DNA from: Pegethrix bostrychoides GSE-TBD4-15B
Lineage (GTDB): Bacteria > Cyanobacteriota > Cyanobacteriia > Elainellales > Elainellaceae
Reading direction: 5' to 3'
Length of the DNA stretch: 64,000 nucleotides
NCBI GenBank assembly: GCA_019359155.1
Contig: JAHHHV010000084.1
Location: forward strand, 1-64,000
The position numbers and the translations under genes were made by a program. The notes beneath the pieces were generated by a model, which worked only from the letters and a program-made list of their open reading frames with translations, did no database searches and had not been told where the DNA came from. Of the stretch, positions 57,540 through 64,000 are shown piece after piece (position 1 is the stretch's first letter; the number at the start of each line of letters is the position of its first letter).

Positions 57540-58586
57540 ATGAAAGCACAGGTGTTTCGCGGCGTGAGGCAGCTCAGCTACGAAGAGATTCCGATTCCAG
57601 AACTCGCAGACGACGAGATTTTGGTGCAGGTGCAGGTGGTTGGGCTTTGCCAATCTGACATCAAGAAAATTCTCTATCCGCTCTACGAACCGCCCCGCAT
57701 CTTTGGGCATGAAACCGCAGGCACAATTGCGGCAGTTGGAGCAGCCGTTGACCTGTGGCAGGTCGGCGAGCGAGTTGTTGTGCTGCATCACATTCCCTGT
57801 ATGCACTGCAACTACTGCCTCAACGAAAACTATTCAATGTGCGACGTTTACAAGAACATTACCACCACAGCCGGGTTCACGCCCAGCGGCGGCGGCTTTG
57901 CCGAATACGTCAAGGTTCCAGGGCATATTGTCCGCAACGGTGGCCTCGTCCGGATTCCAGACGCTATCAGCTTTGAGCAAGCCAGCTTCGTCGAGCCAAC
58001 CAACTGCTGCCTCAAGGCCGTCAAAAAAGCCCAGATTGCTCCGGGGCAGACCGTGCTGGTGACCGGCGCAGGGCCAATTGGGCTGATGTTTATCATGCTC
58101 GTCAAGTATTTTGGGGCGCGCGCTATCGCCACAGATCTGCTGCCTAGCCGCATCGACAAGGCGCTGAGCGTTGGGGCTGAGGCTGCCTTTGATGCCCGCG
58201 ATCCGGAGCTGAGCGCCAAGATTCAGGCGATGACTCAAGGCATGGGGGTTGATGTAACGCTGCTGGCGGTTCCTAGCCCCAAAGCCTTCTTTCAGGCGCT
58301 CGACTGCACGCGCAAGGGCGGCAAAATTCTGTTCTTTGCCGAATTTCCCGACGAGCTAGAAATCCCGATCAACCCGAATATCCTCTACCGCCGCGAGATT
58401 GATCTGATCGGCAGCTATAGCTCCTCCTATCGACTGCAAGCGCTCGCCGCCGAGATTGTCTTCAGCCAGCGGATTGACGTGGATGCGCTGATCAGCGACC
58501 GCTATCCGCTCAAAGACCTGGCGGCAGCAGTGGAGCAAGCTGTGGCTCCCACAGCCGAGACGTTCAAGATATTAATTTATCCATAA
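57540..58586 (+). CDS. Zinc-dependent medium-chain alcohol/polyol dehydrogenase
   Basis: 348 aa MDR protein. Catalytic zinc ligands C37, H57 and E58 (GHET). Structural zinc cysteines C87, C90, C93, C101 (PCMHCNYC...C) are all present. The cofactor fold is VLVTGAGPIGLMFIMLVKYF; the Asp in ATDLLPSR predicts preference for NAD. Pattern closest to sorbitol/L-threonine/erythritol-type dehydrogenases (SPSGGGFAEYVKVP). Oxidises a secondary alcohol; substrate unknown. Convergent with the next gene across a strong hairpin. Confidence 0.9.
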   Translation: MKAQVFRGVRQLSYEEIPIPELADDEILVQVQVVGLCQSDIKKILYPLYEPPRIFGHETAGTIAAVGAAVDLWQVGERVVVLHHIPCMHCNYCLNENYSMCDVYKNITTTAGFTPSGGGFAEYVKVPGHIVRNGGLVRIPDAISFEQASFVEPTNCCLKAVKKAQIAPGQTVLVTGAGPIGLMFIMLVKYFGARAIATDLLPSRIDKALSVGAEAAFDARDPELSAKIQAMTQGMGVDVTLLAVPSPKAFFQALDCTRKGGKILFFAEFPDELEIPINPNILYRREIDLIGSYSSSYRLQALAAEIVFSQRIDVDALISDRYPLKDLAAAVEQAVAPTAETFKILIYP

Positions 58587-58590
58587 GCAT

Positions 58591-58635
58591 ATACTCTCAT
58601 GCATGCTCATTCATGAGAGTATTTTGAAAATACTC
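58591..58635. terminator. Bidirectional terminator with two overlapping palindromes
   Basis: ATACTCTCATG (58591-58601) pairs perfectly with CATGAGAGTAT (58612-58622), followed by TTTT on the plus strand: terminator for the dehydrogenase. A second perfect palindrome GAGTATTTT-G-AAAATACTC (58617-58635) shares the AGTAT arm and is oriented to serve the converging minus-strand gene. The two hairpins exclude each other. Confidence 0.85.
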
Positions 58636-58636
58636 A

Positions 58637-59314
58637 TCAGCAATACTTGGAAACATCCTCTTGGCAATCGTCGGCTAAATAGCTTAAGGCTCGAAACCGC
58701 AGTCCTACGAGCTGATCATAGAGCGGATTGAGCTTGCACATGGGCGGAATATGCACCACCTTCTGGCCGAATAGAGTCACGTCGCGTTCAAACGGGCACT
58801 GCGGCGGAATCATCTTGCATAAGAATTTGGCTAGTCGCGGGTCTTGCACATCCAGGTTGTCGAGCCATTCCTGCACGGGCTTGAGCGGCTCTAGATGATG
58901 TGCCTCAGTTTGCTCAACGCCTGCAATTGTAGAATCTGGGCGGTAGTTGAGCGTTAGCCGCAGCGACTCCAGGATTTTCGGCTTTAGCCCCAGCGCGATG
59001 CAAAACTGATGCAGCAGATCGTCTTCAGGGCTGGAATAGGTGCCGTCGGCAATCGCCATCATCACGGCAGTTCGCATAAAGTTTTCTGCTGCCTTGCTCT
59101 CGCGACCCAGCACTGCCGCCAACATCTCTGGCTGAACTGGCTCGATGCGCTGCGGACTGTCCGGCAGCTCAGACTGGATCAAGTCAGACTGCATCAAATC
59201 GACAATTAGCGCCTGCTCTTCAGGATCATAATGACCATCCGCCCAAGCTACTGTCAAAAGACCTCTCAGCCAAACTGAAATCTGCTCGTCGCTGTAGGAA
59301 AGCCTGCTAGACAT
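58637..59314 (-). CDS. TerB-like / Mo-dependent nitrogenase C-terminal domain protein
   Basis: 225 aa from ATG 59314 (a TTG start at 59383 is less likely). N-terminal TerB-like helical domain (about 5-115: GLLTVAWADGHYDPEEQALI, then MIADGTYSSPEDDLLHQFC). The C-terminal region (about 145-225) is the cyanobacterial Mo_nitro_C domain: LCKMIPPQCPFERDVTLFGQ, HIPPMCKLNPLYDQLVGLRF and CQEDVSKYC, with six conserved cysteines. Despite its name this domain occurs in non-diazotrophs as well. No nif genes are near. The cysteines suggest a metal or Fe-S site; function unknown. Confidence 0.85.
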   Translation of the reverse strand: MSSRLSYSDEQISVWLRGLLTVAWADGHYDPEEQALIVDLMQSDLIQSELPDSPQRIEPVQPEMLAAVLGRESKAAENFMRTAVMMAIADGTYSSPEDDLLHQFCIALGLKPKILESLRLTLNYRPDSTIAGVEQTEAHHLEPLKPVQEWLDNLDVQDPRLAKFLCKMIPPQCPFERDVTLFGQKVVHIPPMCKLNPLYDQLVGLRFRALSYLADDCQEDVSKYC

Positions 59315-59485
59315 GGGGTGACTCAGGTGATGCGTTAAACTTTGGCTCAAGTCTAGTTTACTGCTGAGGATCTCTAGACTCAAGCTGCCTTAGCCACATC
59401 TTGTGGGAATTGGCCAGATTTCAGCAGGTTCCCCCTGCAATTCTATACACTGCTATGGAGCCAGCATAGAGAATTAGGAGCTGCG

Positions 59486-59854
59486 GTGACACTACAAGAG
59501 TTTGGCCTGCTGTTTGTTTCAATTCTGGCTAGCGTGATTGGTCAGTTTTTGCTGAAAGCTGGAGCGCTGAAGCTAGGGGCAGTCGATGCCAACAACGCCA
59601 TCAGCCATATCCTCGGCATGATTACCGTGCCGGAGCTAGTAGGCGGCTTGATTAGCTATGCGATCGGCGCGATCGCCTATATTTTACTGCTGACCCGCGT
59701 TAGCCTCAGCGTTGCGGCTCCTGCCGTTGCTCTCACCTATGTCTTTGCGGTGACGCTAGGGCATTTTATGTTCCGCGAGGCGATTCCGTTGGAGCGGCTA
59801 ATCGGCCTGGGGCTAATCATCTGCGGCGTGATTTTGGTGGTTTGGCAGAAGTAA
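59486..59854 (+). CDS. EamA/SMR-like four-helix membrane protein
   Basis: 122 aa, four membrane helices (FGLLFVSILASVIGQFLLKA; ISYAIGAIAYILLLTRVSLS; AAPAVALTYVFAVTLGHFMF; LIGLGLIICGVILVVWQK). The GQFLLKAGA motif and the last helix are typical of half-size EamA/SMR-type transporters that dimerise. GTG start with TAGGAG 5 nt upstream. Substrate unknown. Confidence 0.85.
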   Translation: MTLQEFGLLFVSILASVIGQFLLKAGALKLGAVDANNAISHILGMITVPELVGGLISYAIGAIAYILLLTRVSLSVAAPAVALTYVFAVTLGHFMFREAIPLERLIGLGLIICGVILVVWQK

Positions 59855-59877
59855 ACAGGAAGTAAACAGAGGGTCAT

Positions 59878-60345
59878 TCAAGGGTTGGGGAAGTCTAGGG
59901 ACGGTGGCAGATTTTGACCCCTGGCCGCATCGTTTAACCAAACCACTAAATCTTCGACCGTAGAGAGCAGCGTTGGATCAAAAGCATCGCTGATATCGAC
60001 CCCAAACTGCTGCCAAAAATCTTCATAGAGTCGCAAATCCCAGTCGAACCAGCAAATTTCCGTCCAGGTTAGATCGGCTTCGAGCCGATCGTCCGGCAAC
60101 AGTCGCCCTACCTCTAGCCCCGAATATTGCGCCAGATGCTCGTACGCAAAGCTGGCTACGGCATGGCTCACGCCCTGAGGCTGATAAAACGACTCAAACC
60201 AGGTTTCCAGTGTCAGATCTGGGCGTTGACAGAGCTTCCGGGTCACCTGCTGCCGCAATTTCAGGTCAGGAGTCAGATCGCCGTAAGTCTGAAGGCTCGC
60301 CAGAATATTGCTGAACGGATTCCACATCGTCATTGATTGAGCCAT
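59878..60345 (-). CDS. Hypothetical protein, weak resemblance to DUF1493/acyl-carrier fold
   Basis: 155 aa. The middle (GRLLPDDRLEADLTWTEICW, then FWQQFGVDISDAFDPTLLST) recalls DUF1493-like acyl-carrier-protein relatives, with helices and a 'W-x-D-DFW' type block, but the phosphopantetheine Ser is missing. This is a weak match. Convergent with the EamA-like gene (23 nt between stops). Soluble; no signal peptide. Confidence 0.6.
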   Translation of the reverse strand: MAQSMTMWNPFSNILASLQTYGDLTPDLKLRQQVTRKLCQRPDLTLETWFESFYQPQGVSHAVASFAYEHLAQYSGLEVGRLLPDDRLEADLTWTEICWFDWDLRLYEDFWQQFGVDISDAFDPTLLSTVEDLVVWLNDAARGQNLPPSLDFPNP

Positions 60346-60596
60346 TGAGAGGGTACCCGGAGCCGATTTCCGGAGTCTGAACTGCTTTCAGTATTCCCAG
60401 CTAATTCTTGATCTCTCCGCGCACATCGGCTGATCTAGAAACCACTGACAGCCCTGCTGACGCTGCTCAGGTTCGGACAATGGCAGCAGTCGAGAGCAGC
60501 TTAGCGCAAAAGAACGACGAGAGCCAATCTCGCCCGTTCCTGGAATTGGGCAAGAGGGTTTGTAGTATAATGTAGTATACTTGCCTCCAGATTCCT
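60346..60596. other. Intergenic region with a -10 motif in a direct repeat
   Basis: 251 nt without a gene. GTAGTATAAT (60562-60571) is followed by the near copy GTAGTATACT (60572-60581). The first contains TATAAT at 60566-60571, a good -10 box about 26 nt before ATG 60597, but no proper -35 is visible. Confidence 0.4.
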
Positions 60597-60779
60597 ATGT
60601 TGCTCTATCAACAGTTCAATCTGTCTAACTTTAGCTGGCCATACTTTAGCTGGCCATGCAGCCGCTCTGTCAGCTCAGACAGGCCATCGGTTCAGGCGCA
60701 GCAGTCGGCTCAAGCGCTCAACGCGCAGCGGCATCAGCTCCAGGCCCACTACTGGCTCGAACGCCGGATGTTCGGGTAG
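60597..60779 (+). CDS. Possible small protein (60 aa)
   Basis: 60 aa. A Trp/Pro N-terminal part is followed by QAQQSAQALNAQRHQLQAHY (residues 34-53) and WLERRMFG. The C-terminal helix looks protein-like. A -10 box lies 26 nt upstream, but no SD is evident (CTCCAG only). Contains a perfect 15-nt duplication (60628-60657). It could be a leader or a spurious ORF. Confidence 0.35.
   Translation: MLLYQQFNLSNFSWPYFSWPCSRSVSSDRPSVQAQQSAQALNAQRHQLQAHYWLERRMFG
60628..60657 (+). repeat. 15-nt perfect tandem duplication
   Basis: ACTTTAGCTGGCCAT twice; encodes the doubled FSWP in the possible small protein. Confidence 0.94.
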
Positions 60780-60934
60780 ACAGCCCTAGTCGTTCTCCCT
60801 AAAACCCAGGCAGAAGGTATGACAATAGCCTTCACGCCAGCCTGTCTTATGCCAAACTGCTGCCAAACTGCTGGATACAGGGGGACAGCGCTAGAAAGCA
60901 TCTAGAATATGGGCAGTCTGACTAATTTAGCCCT

Positions 60935-62122
60935 ATGCGTCTCAGCTTCTGCATGATTGTCAAAAACGAGGCGGCGCATCTGGCTGACTGCCTCGCCAGC
61001 GTTAGCGCGCTTGCCGACGAGCTAATTGTGCTGGACACCGGATCGACTGACGAGACGGTGGCGATTGCTCAGCGGTTTGGCGCTAGGGTCGAGTCGTTTG
61101 CCTGGACTCACAGCTTTGCTGAAGCCCGCAATGCAGCGCTGCACTACGTGACGGGCGACTGGGTGCTGGTGCTGGATGCCGACGAGCGGCTCGTGCCGCA
61201 GATCCAACCGCAGATCCAGCAGGCCATTCAGAACCAGCGAGCGCTGGTGATCAATCTCGTGCGGCAGGAAATTGGCGCAGCGCAGTCTCCCTATTCGCTG
61301 GTGTCGCGGCTGTTTCGTCGCCATCCGGCGATTCGCTGGTCGCGGCCTTATCACGCCATGATTGATGACAGTGTGACGGCACTGCTTCAGCAAGAGCCAA
61401 ACTGGCAGGTTTTGAACCTGTCAGAGACCGCAATTTTGCACTACGGCTACAGCACAGCTGCAATTACTGGGCGCGATAAGCTGACGCAGGCGAAAACAGC
61501 AATGGAAGGCTTTTTGACCGCTCATCCCAACGATGCTTACCTATGCAGCAAGCTAGGGGCGCTGTATATTCAGACGCATGAATTTGAACGGAGCATTGAA
61601 CTTCTAGAAAATGGATTGAAATACAGTCCCGATCCGGCGACTGAGTACGAGCTTCACTACCATCTTGGCATTGCCTATAGCCGACTAGAGGATATCAAAC
61701 AGTCCGAGGCGCAGTATCGAGCTGCGATTCAGCAGCCAATTTTGGAGAGTCTGAAGCTGGGCGCAATCAACAACTTGGGCAGCCTGCTCAAAGAACAGGG
61801 CGATCTGGCTCAGGCTGCTCGGCTTTACCAAACCTGCCTGGTCATCGATCCGACGTTTGCGGTGGGCTATTTTAATCTGGGCATGACGCTCAAGGCTACC
61901 GGACAGCTTGATCTAGCCGTTGCTCACTATCAGCAGGCCATTCAGCATAACCCTGGCTACGCTGAGGCCTATCAAAGTTTGGCAGTGACGCTGCTCAAGC
62001 TGGGGCAGGTGGGCGAGAGCTTAGCGGCGTTTCGGCAGGCGATTGAACTGCACAGCCAGCATAATCCGGCTGAGGCAGAGCGACTCCGGCAAGGGCTGGC
62101 GGAAATGGGGCTGCGGCTCTAG
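60935..62122 (+). CDS. Family 2 glycosyltransferase with TPR repeats
   Basis: 395 aa. GT-A domain 1-230: MRLSFCMIVKNEAAHLADCL, LDTGSTDETV and VLVLDADERL (the DxD-type metal site). The C-terminal part (about 200-390) has tetratricopeptide repeats: SKLGALYIQTHEFERSIELL, YHLGIAYSRLEDIKQSEAQY, GYFNLGMTLKATGQLDLAVA and YQSLAVTLLKLGQVGESLAA. Such GT2-TPR proteins (SunS-like) transfer a sugar to peptides or glycans; the TPR part probably holds the acceptor. Monocistronic, followed by a strong terminator at 62232. Confidence 0.9.
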   Translation: MRLSFCMIVKNEAAHLADCLASVSALADELIVLDTGSTDETVAIAQRFGARVESFAWTHSFAEARNAALHYVTGDWVLVLDADERLVPQIQPQIQQAIQNQRALVINLVRQEIGAAQSPYSLVSRLFRRHPAIRWSRPYHAMIDDSVTALLQQEPNWQVLNLSETAILHYGYSTAAITGRDKLTQAKTAMEGFLTAHPNDAYLCSKLGALYIQTHEFERSIELLENGLKYSPDPATEYELHYHLGIAYSRLEDIKQSEAQYRAAIQQPILESLKLGAINNLGSLLKEQGDLAQAARLYQTCLVIDPTFAVGYFNLGMTLKATGQLDLAVAHYQQAIQHNPGYAEAYQSLAVTLLKLGQVGESLAAFRQAIELHSQHNPAEAERLRQGLAEMGLRL

Positions 62123-62231
62123 GTGCGGGTGAATTATCTCATGCTAAACACCCCTGAACAACCTCAAAACTGTCCTGATTGGGGAACAGTCTACGCGAAC
62201 ATTATGTTGGTAGATGCACCCTAAACACTCA

Positions 62232-62258
62232 TCCCCGGCGAAAGCTGGGGATTTTTTA
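62232..62258 (+). terminator. Intrinsic terminator of the glycosyltransferase gene
   Basis: CCCCGGC-GAAA-GCTGGGG (62233-62250), a GC-rich stem closed by a GAAA tetraloop, followed by ATTTTTT. The stem can also terminate the converging minus-strand gene, but the T-run is on the plus side. Confidence 0.92.
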
Positions 62259-62262
62259 TCGT

Positions 62263-62859
62263 CTAACTAGCTCTTAGCGGCAGCTCAGCTGCGAAGTCTT
62301 GTCGCTTTTGAAACTCGTAGGCTCCCATGATCGCTCCCCAAAGCAGATTGCCGTTGGGGTCAACGCCTCGGTCATGGCTCCAGAATTGGGTTGGGCTGGC
62401 TTCAAAGCCCAGAATCACCTGTCGCGTCTCGCCGCTGTACTGGAAGCAGCATTTAGCATTGAGCGGCGGTTCGGCCTGGACTCGCTCGCCCTGCTGGGTA
62501 AGGTTGAGTTGGCATCCCGGCAGCGCTTCGAGATCGTCAGGTGTCAGATCCTGAAGCAAGCTGGGGTTTGCGCCCGCACCTTTGAAGCGCTCTGGCTGGC
62601 GAAATGCTCTGTATTCAATCTGCGCTGCGGGCCAGGCCGCTGAGAGCCTCAGGATGAGCACTCGCTGTCGGTAGGGCGCATCTAGATAGACGGAGTTAGC
62701 CTGCTCGCAGAAGATGGCCAGGTCACCGTTAATGCGGATGGGCAGGGGACGATGCCAGAGCCGCAGGCTAACGAACCAGGCAGGCTGGTCGTAGGCTTGG
62801 GGGTAGTTGTCGAATTCGCCTGCTAGCCACTGCGCTAAAAGAACTAAGTTGGGCGACAT
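62263..62859 (-). CDS. Chromophore lyase CpcT/CpeT family
   Basis: 198 aa, normal length. Signatures: LAQWLAGEFDNYPQAYDQPA at the start, RLWHRPLPIRINGDLAIFCE, NSVYLDAPYRQRVLILRLS, GCQLNLTQQGERVQAEPPLN and the ending SHDRGVDPNGNLLWGAIMGA. CpcT/CpeT enzymes attach phycocyanobilin (or phycoerythrobilin) to a cysteine of the beta subunit of phycobiliproteins. Found here away from any cpc/cpe operon. Which subunit it serves cannot be read from sequence. Confidence 0.92.
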   Translation of the reverse strand: MSPNLVLLAQWLAGEFDNYPQAYDQPAWFVSLRLWHRPLPIRINGDLAIFCEQANSVYLDAPYRQRVLILRLSAAWPAAQIEYRAFRQPERFKGAGANPSLLQDLTPDDLEALPGCQLNLTQQGERVQAEPPLNAKCCFQYSGETRQVILGFEASPTQFWSHDRGVDPNGNLLWGAIMGAYEFQKRQDFAAELPLRAS

Positions 62860-63024
62860 AGAGACTTGGAATGCGTGGTTTTCTTGTGTTCTTATTGTGC
62901 CTTGAGAGCTGTCTCAGCAGTTTGCTATATCCTCCGCATTCGCTGCCATTTGCTACTATTCGCTACAGTGAAGCTATTTGCTGGAAACCATTTGCTGGAA
63001 ACTCTGTTGATCGCCTGAATCGCC

Positions 63025-63528
63025 ATGCTCGAATCTTGGTTCATTCAACTGCATTTGTTTCCTCGGCAGGTCTGGCAGTCGCTGCAAAAGCTAGGGCAAA
63101 GCATTTTGGCGAGCTTAATTGCCGTGCTGATGCCGATAGCGCTGCTGCTGGGGTTGGTTCAGACTGAGCGGAGTGAAGCCTGGTCAGATCTGCTGCATTC
63201 AACGATTGCTAGAGTCTATGAGGAGGAACGGTCAGAATCTGAAAATCGGCGGGGCGCAATGGCTGAAAGTCGCAGAGGGCGAGAGCGTTCGTTAAGCTGG
63301 GATGCTGTTGGACAAGCTAGCGCGACTTCGACAGTGCTACCTGGCATAGTGCTACCTAGCATAGTGCTACCTGGCATAGGTCTAGCCAGTATCGATTTAC
63401 CTGGCGCTGGCTTGTCCAGCACGGTGGTACCCGGCATGACGCTTCAGCTTCAGCCTGAATCTTGGCATTGTCAAACGCTGCTTCCCCCGATAACAGCGCT
63501 GATTCACAGCCCGGTTTCAGGTGACTGA
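63025..63528 (+). CDS. Hypothetical protein with one membrane helix and a repeat tract
   Basis: 167 aa. One hydrophobic helix (ILASLIAVLMPIALLLGLVQ, about 27-46) follows a short amphipathic start, then a charged Arg/Glu-rich segment and three pentapeptides VLPGI/VLPSI/VLPGI from a 15-nt tandem repeat. No SD and no family recognised; a membrane-anchored low-complexity protein or a non-coding stretch that happens to be open. Confidence 0.45.
   Translation: MLESWFIQLHLFPRQVWQSLQKLGQSILASLIAVLMPIALLLGLVQTERSEAWSDLLHSTIARVYEEERSESENRRGAMAESRRGRERSLSWDAVGQASATSTVLPGIVLPSIVLPGIGLASIDLPGAGLSSTVVPGMTLQLQPESWHCQTLLPPITALIHSPVSGD
63334..63378 (+). repeat. 15-nt tandem repeat, 3 copies
   Basis: GTGCTACCTGGCATA, GTGCTACCTAGCATA, GTGCTACCTGGCATA, followed by a diverged GTCTAGCC. 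In frame. Confidence 0.95.
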
Positions 63529-63778
63529 AGCAGCCTATGATCTGCCTGCGGTTTTGTACGTTACCAGATAGTTCTAATCAGCGTTCGTTGAAGGCGTTAG
63601 CGAGTTATGTCAATCGACGACCCGCAGCTTGTTAACCTGGCAGCTTTTAAACACGAAAGTGACAATCCAGAACGCTGCCTCCTCCCCATATTGGGCAACA
63701 GAAATCTTGCATTTTGTAAAAAATGCCGCGCTTTTGGCGTTCTGGGCTACAATGCCTGCGATATCTCAGGAGTGACCC
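63529..63778. other. Intergenic region before the last gene
   Basis: 250 nt. An ORF from 63607 has no SD and overlaps the next gene in another frame, so I leave it out. TACAAT at 63749-63754, about 25 nt before the next start codon, may be a -10 box. Confidence 0.4.
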
Positions 63779-64000
63779 ATGAGCGGCGAGCGGCATTGGC
63801 AGCGGCAACCAGTCAAACAAATCAGCATGGCTTTAGTCCTGTTGCTGTTGAATGTAGTGGCCGGAGTAATGGCCAGAGTTGAGCGCGTTAACGCTGGTCT
63901 GCCGCCTGAACGCATCGCCCCGTCTCGGCCTGCTGCACCCGTCACCCCCGCTCTCCCCCAAACGCCTGAACAGCAAGCCTCTGACGCAAAACTGGCCGAA
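63779..64000 (+). CDS. Membrane-anchored or exported protein, N-terminal part (partial)
   Basis: 74 codons open to the window end. Start ATG 63779 has an excellent ribosome site (CAGGAG 8 nt upstream). A basic n-region (MSGERHWQRQPVKQ) is followed by a hydrophobic helix (ISMALVLLLLNVVAGVMARV) and then a Pro/Ala-rich linker (PSRPAAPVTPALPQTPEQQA). This is the usual layout of a periplasmic protein with an N-terminal anchor; the functional domain lies beyond the window. Confidence 0.7.
   Translation, partial: MSGERHWQRQPVKQISMALVLLLLNVVAGVMARVERVNAGLPPERIAPSRPAAPVTPALPQTPEQQASDAKLAE

Noticed and set aside
63607-63882. 91-aa frame near the right end
   Set aside because: Overlaps the better supported gene starting at 63779 (strong SD, signal-like helix); no SD of its own.
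1-64000. tRNA, rRNA, riboswitch, CRISPR and prophage features
   Set aside because: None could be recognised by reading; covariance-model and repeat searches would be needed to exclude small RNAs.

Overview
This window is a piece of a cyanobacterial chromosome, most like a Leptolyngbya-type strain. The evidence is phycobilisome biology (nblA, a CpcT/CpeT-type bilin lyase, a helical carotenoid protein related to the orange carotenoid protein N-domain), a PedR-like LuxR regulator, a Mo-nitrogenase C-terminal-domain protein, DUF3611, an SLH-domain protein and scattered HIP1 octamers (GCGATCGC, for example near 19709, 30678, 31521, 53187 and 59668). No rRNA, tRNA, CRISPR array, phage or plasmid backbone was seen. 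The window opens inside an IS1-like element and closes inside a membrane-anchored protein gene.

Layout. 1-2351 is a small, AT-richer accessory stretch: the left end of an IS1-like element, a ParE/RelE toxin-antitoxin pair, an orphan 338-aa gene and a 168-bp MITE whose ends match the IS end. 2352-7996 holds a GH31 alpha-glucosidase, an SDR dehydrogenase, the carotenoid protein, an acidic repeat protein, nblA and a small conserved protein. 8107-10095 is a minus-strand block: pedR-like regulator, small gene, hisS. 10371-17255 covers cell-wall enzymes (AmiC-type amidase, MltA), a CPA-type antiporter with an RCK domain, a beta-hydroxyacid dehydrogenase and a standalone DUF4347 protein. 17806-22736 has glycogen phosphorylase, a histidine phosphatase and an HtrA-like protease.

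23183-28770 is a membrane/ion cluster: SLH protein, DUF389, a voltage-sensor ion channel with an odd selectivity filter, MscS and DUF2254. 28972-34795 is a probable phosphorelay: a REC-wHTH-HPt regulator, a 1420-aa Cache/HAMP/PAS/GAF histidine kinase and a single-domain receiver. 34999-43404 carries a gluconolactonase-like protein, an unusual membrane Fe-S protein fused to a cyclic-nucleotide-binding domain, DUF1269, an SDR and a GH63-like glucosidase. 43451-55778 has secreted small proteins, an amine oxidase, PstS, DUF3611, an AI-2E family transporter, a double-DUF1400/C45 hydrolase fusion, a P-type ATPase and a YihY/BrkB protein. 55987-64000 contains a degenerate receiver, small exported proteins, an MDR alcohol dehydrogenase, a TerB/Mo-nitro_C protein, an EamA/SMR-like protein, a glycosyltransferase with TPRs and CpcT/CpeT.

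Two features cut across the window. First, more than 25 loci carry short tandem duplications with 10-26-nt units and 2-5 copies. Units are multiples of three inside genes (mostly 12 or 15 nt) and of any length between genes, so this looks like a genome-wide mutational habit. Second, a 44-45-nt conserved element occurs three times (34857, 38945, 55810), each time about 100-160 nt upstream of a gene: SMP-30, DUF1269 and a response regulator. It is the best candidate here for an undescribed regulatory signal. Functional calls rest on motif recognition from memory; no database search was run.
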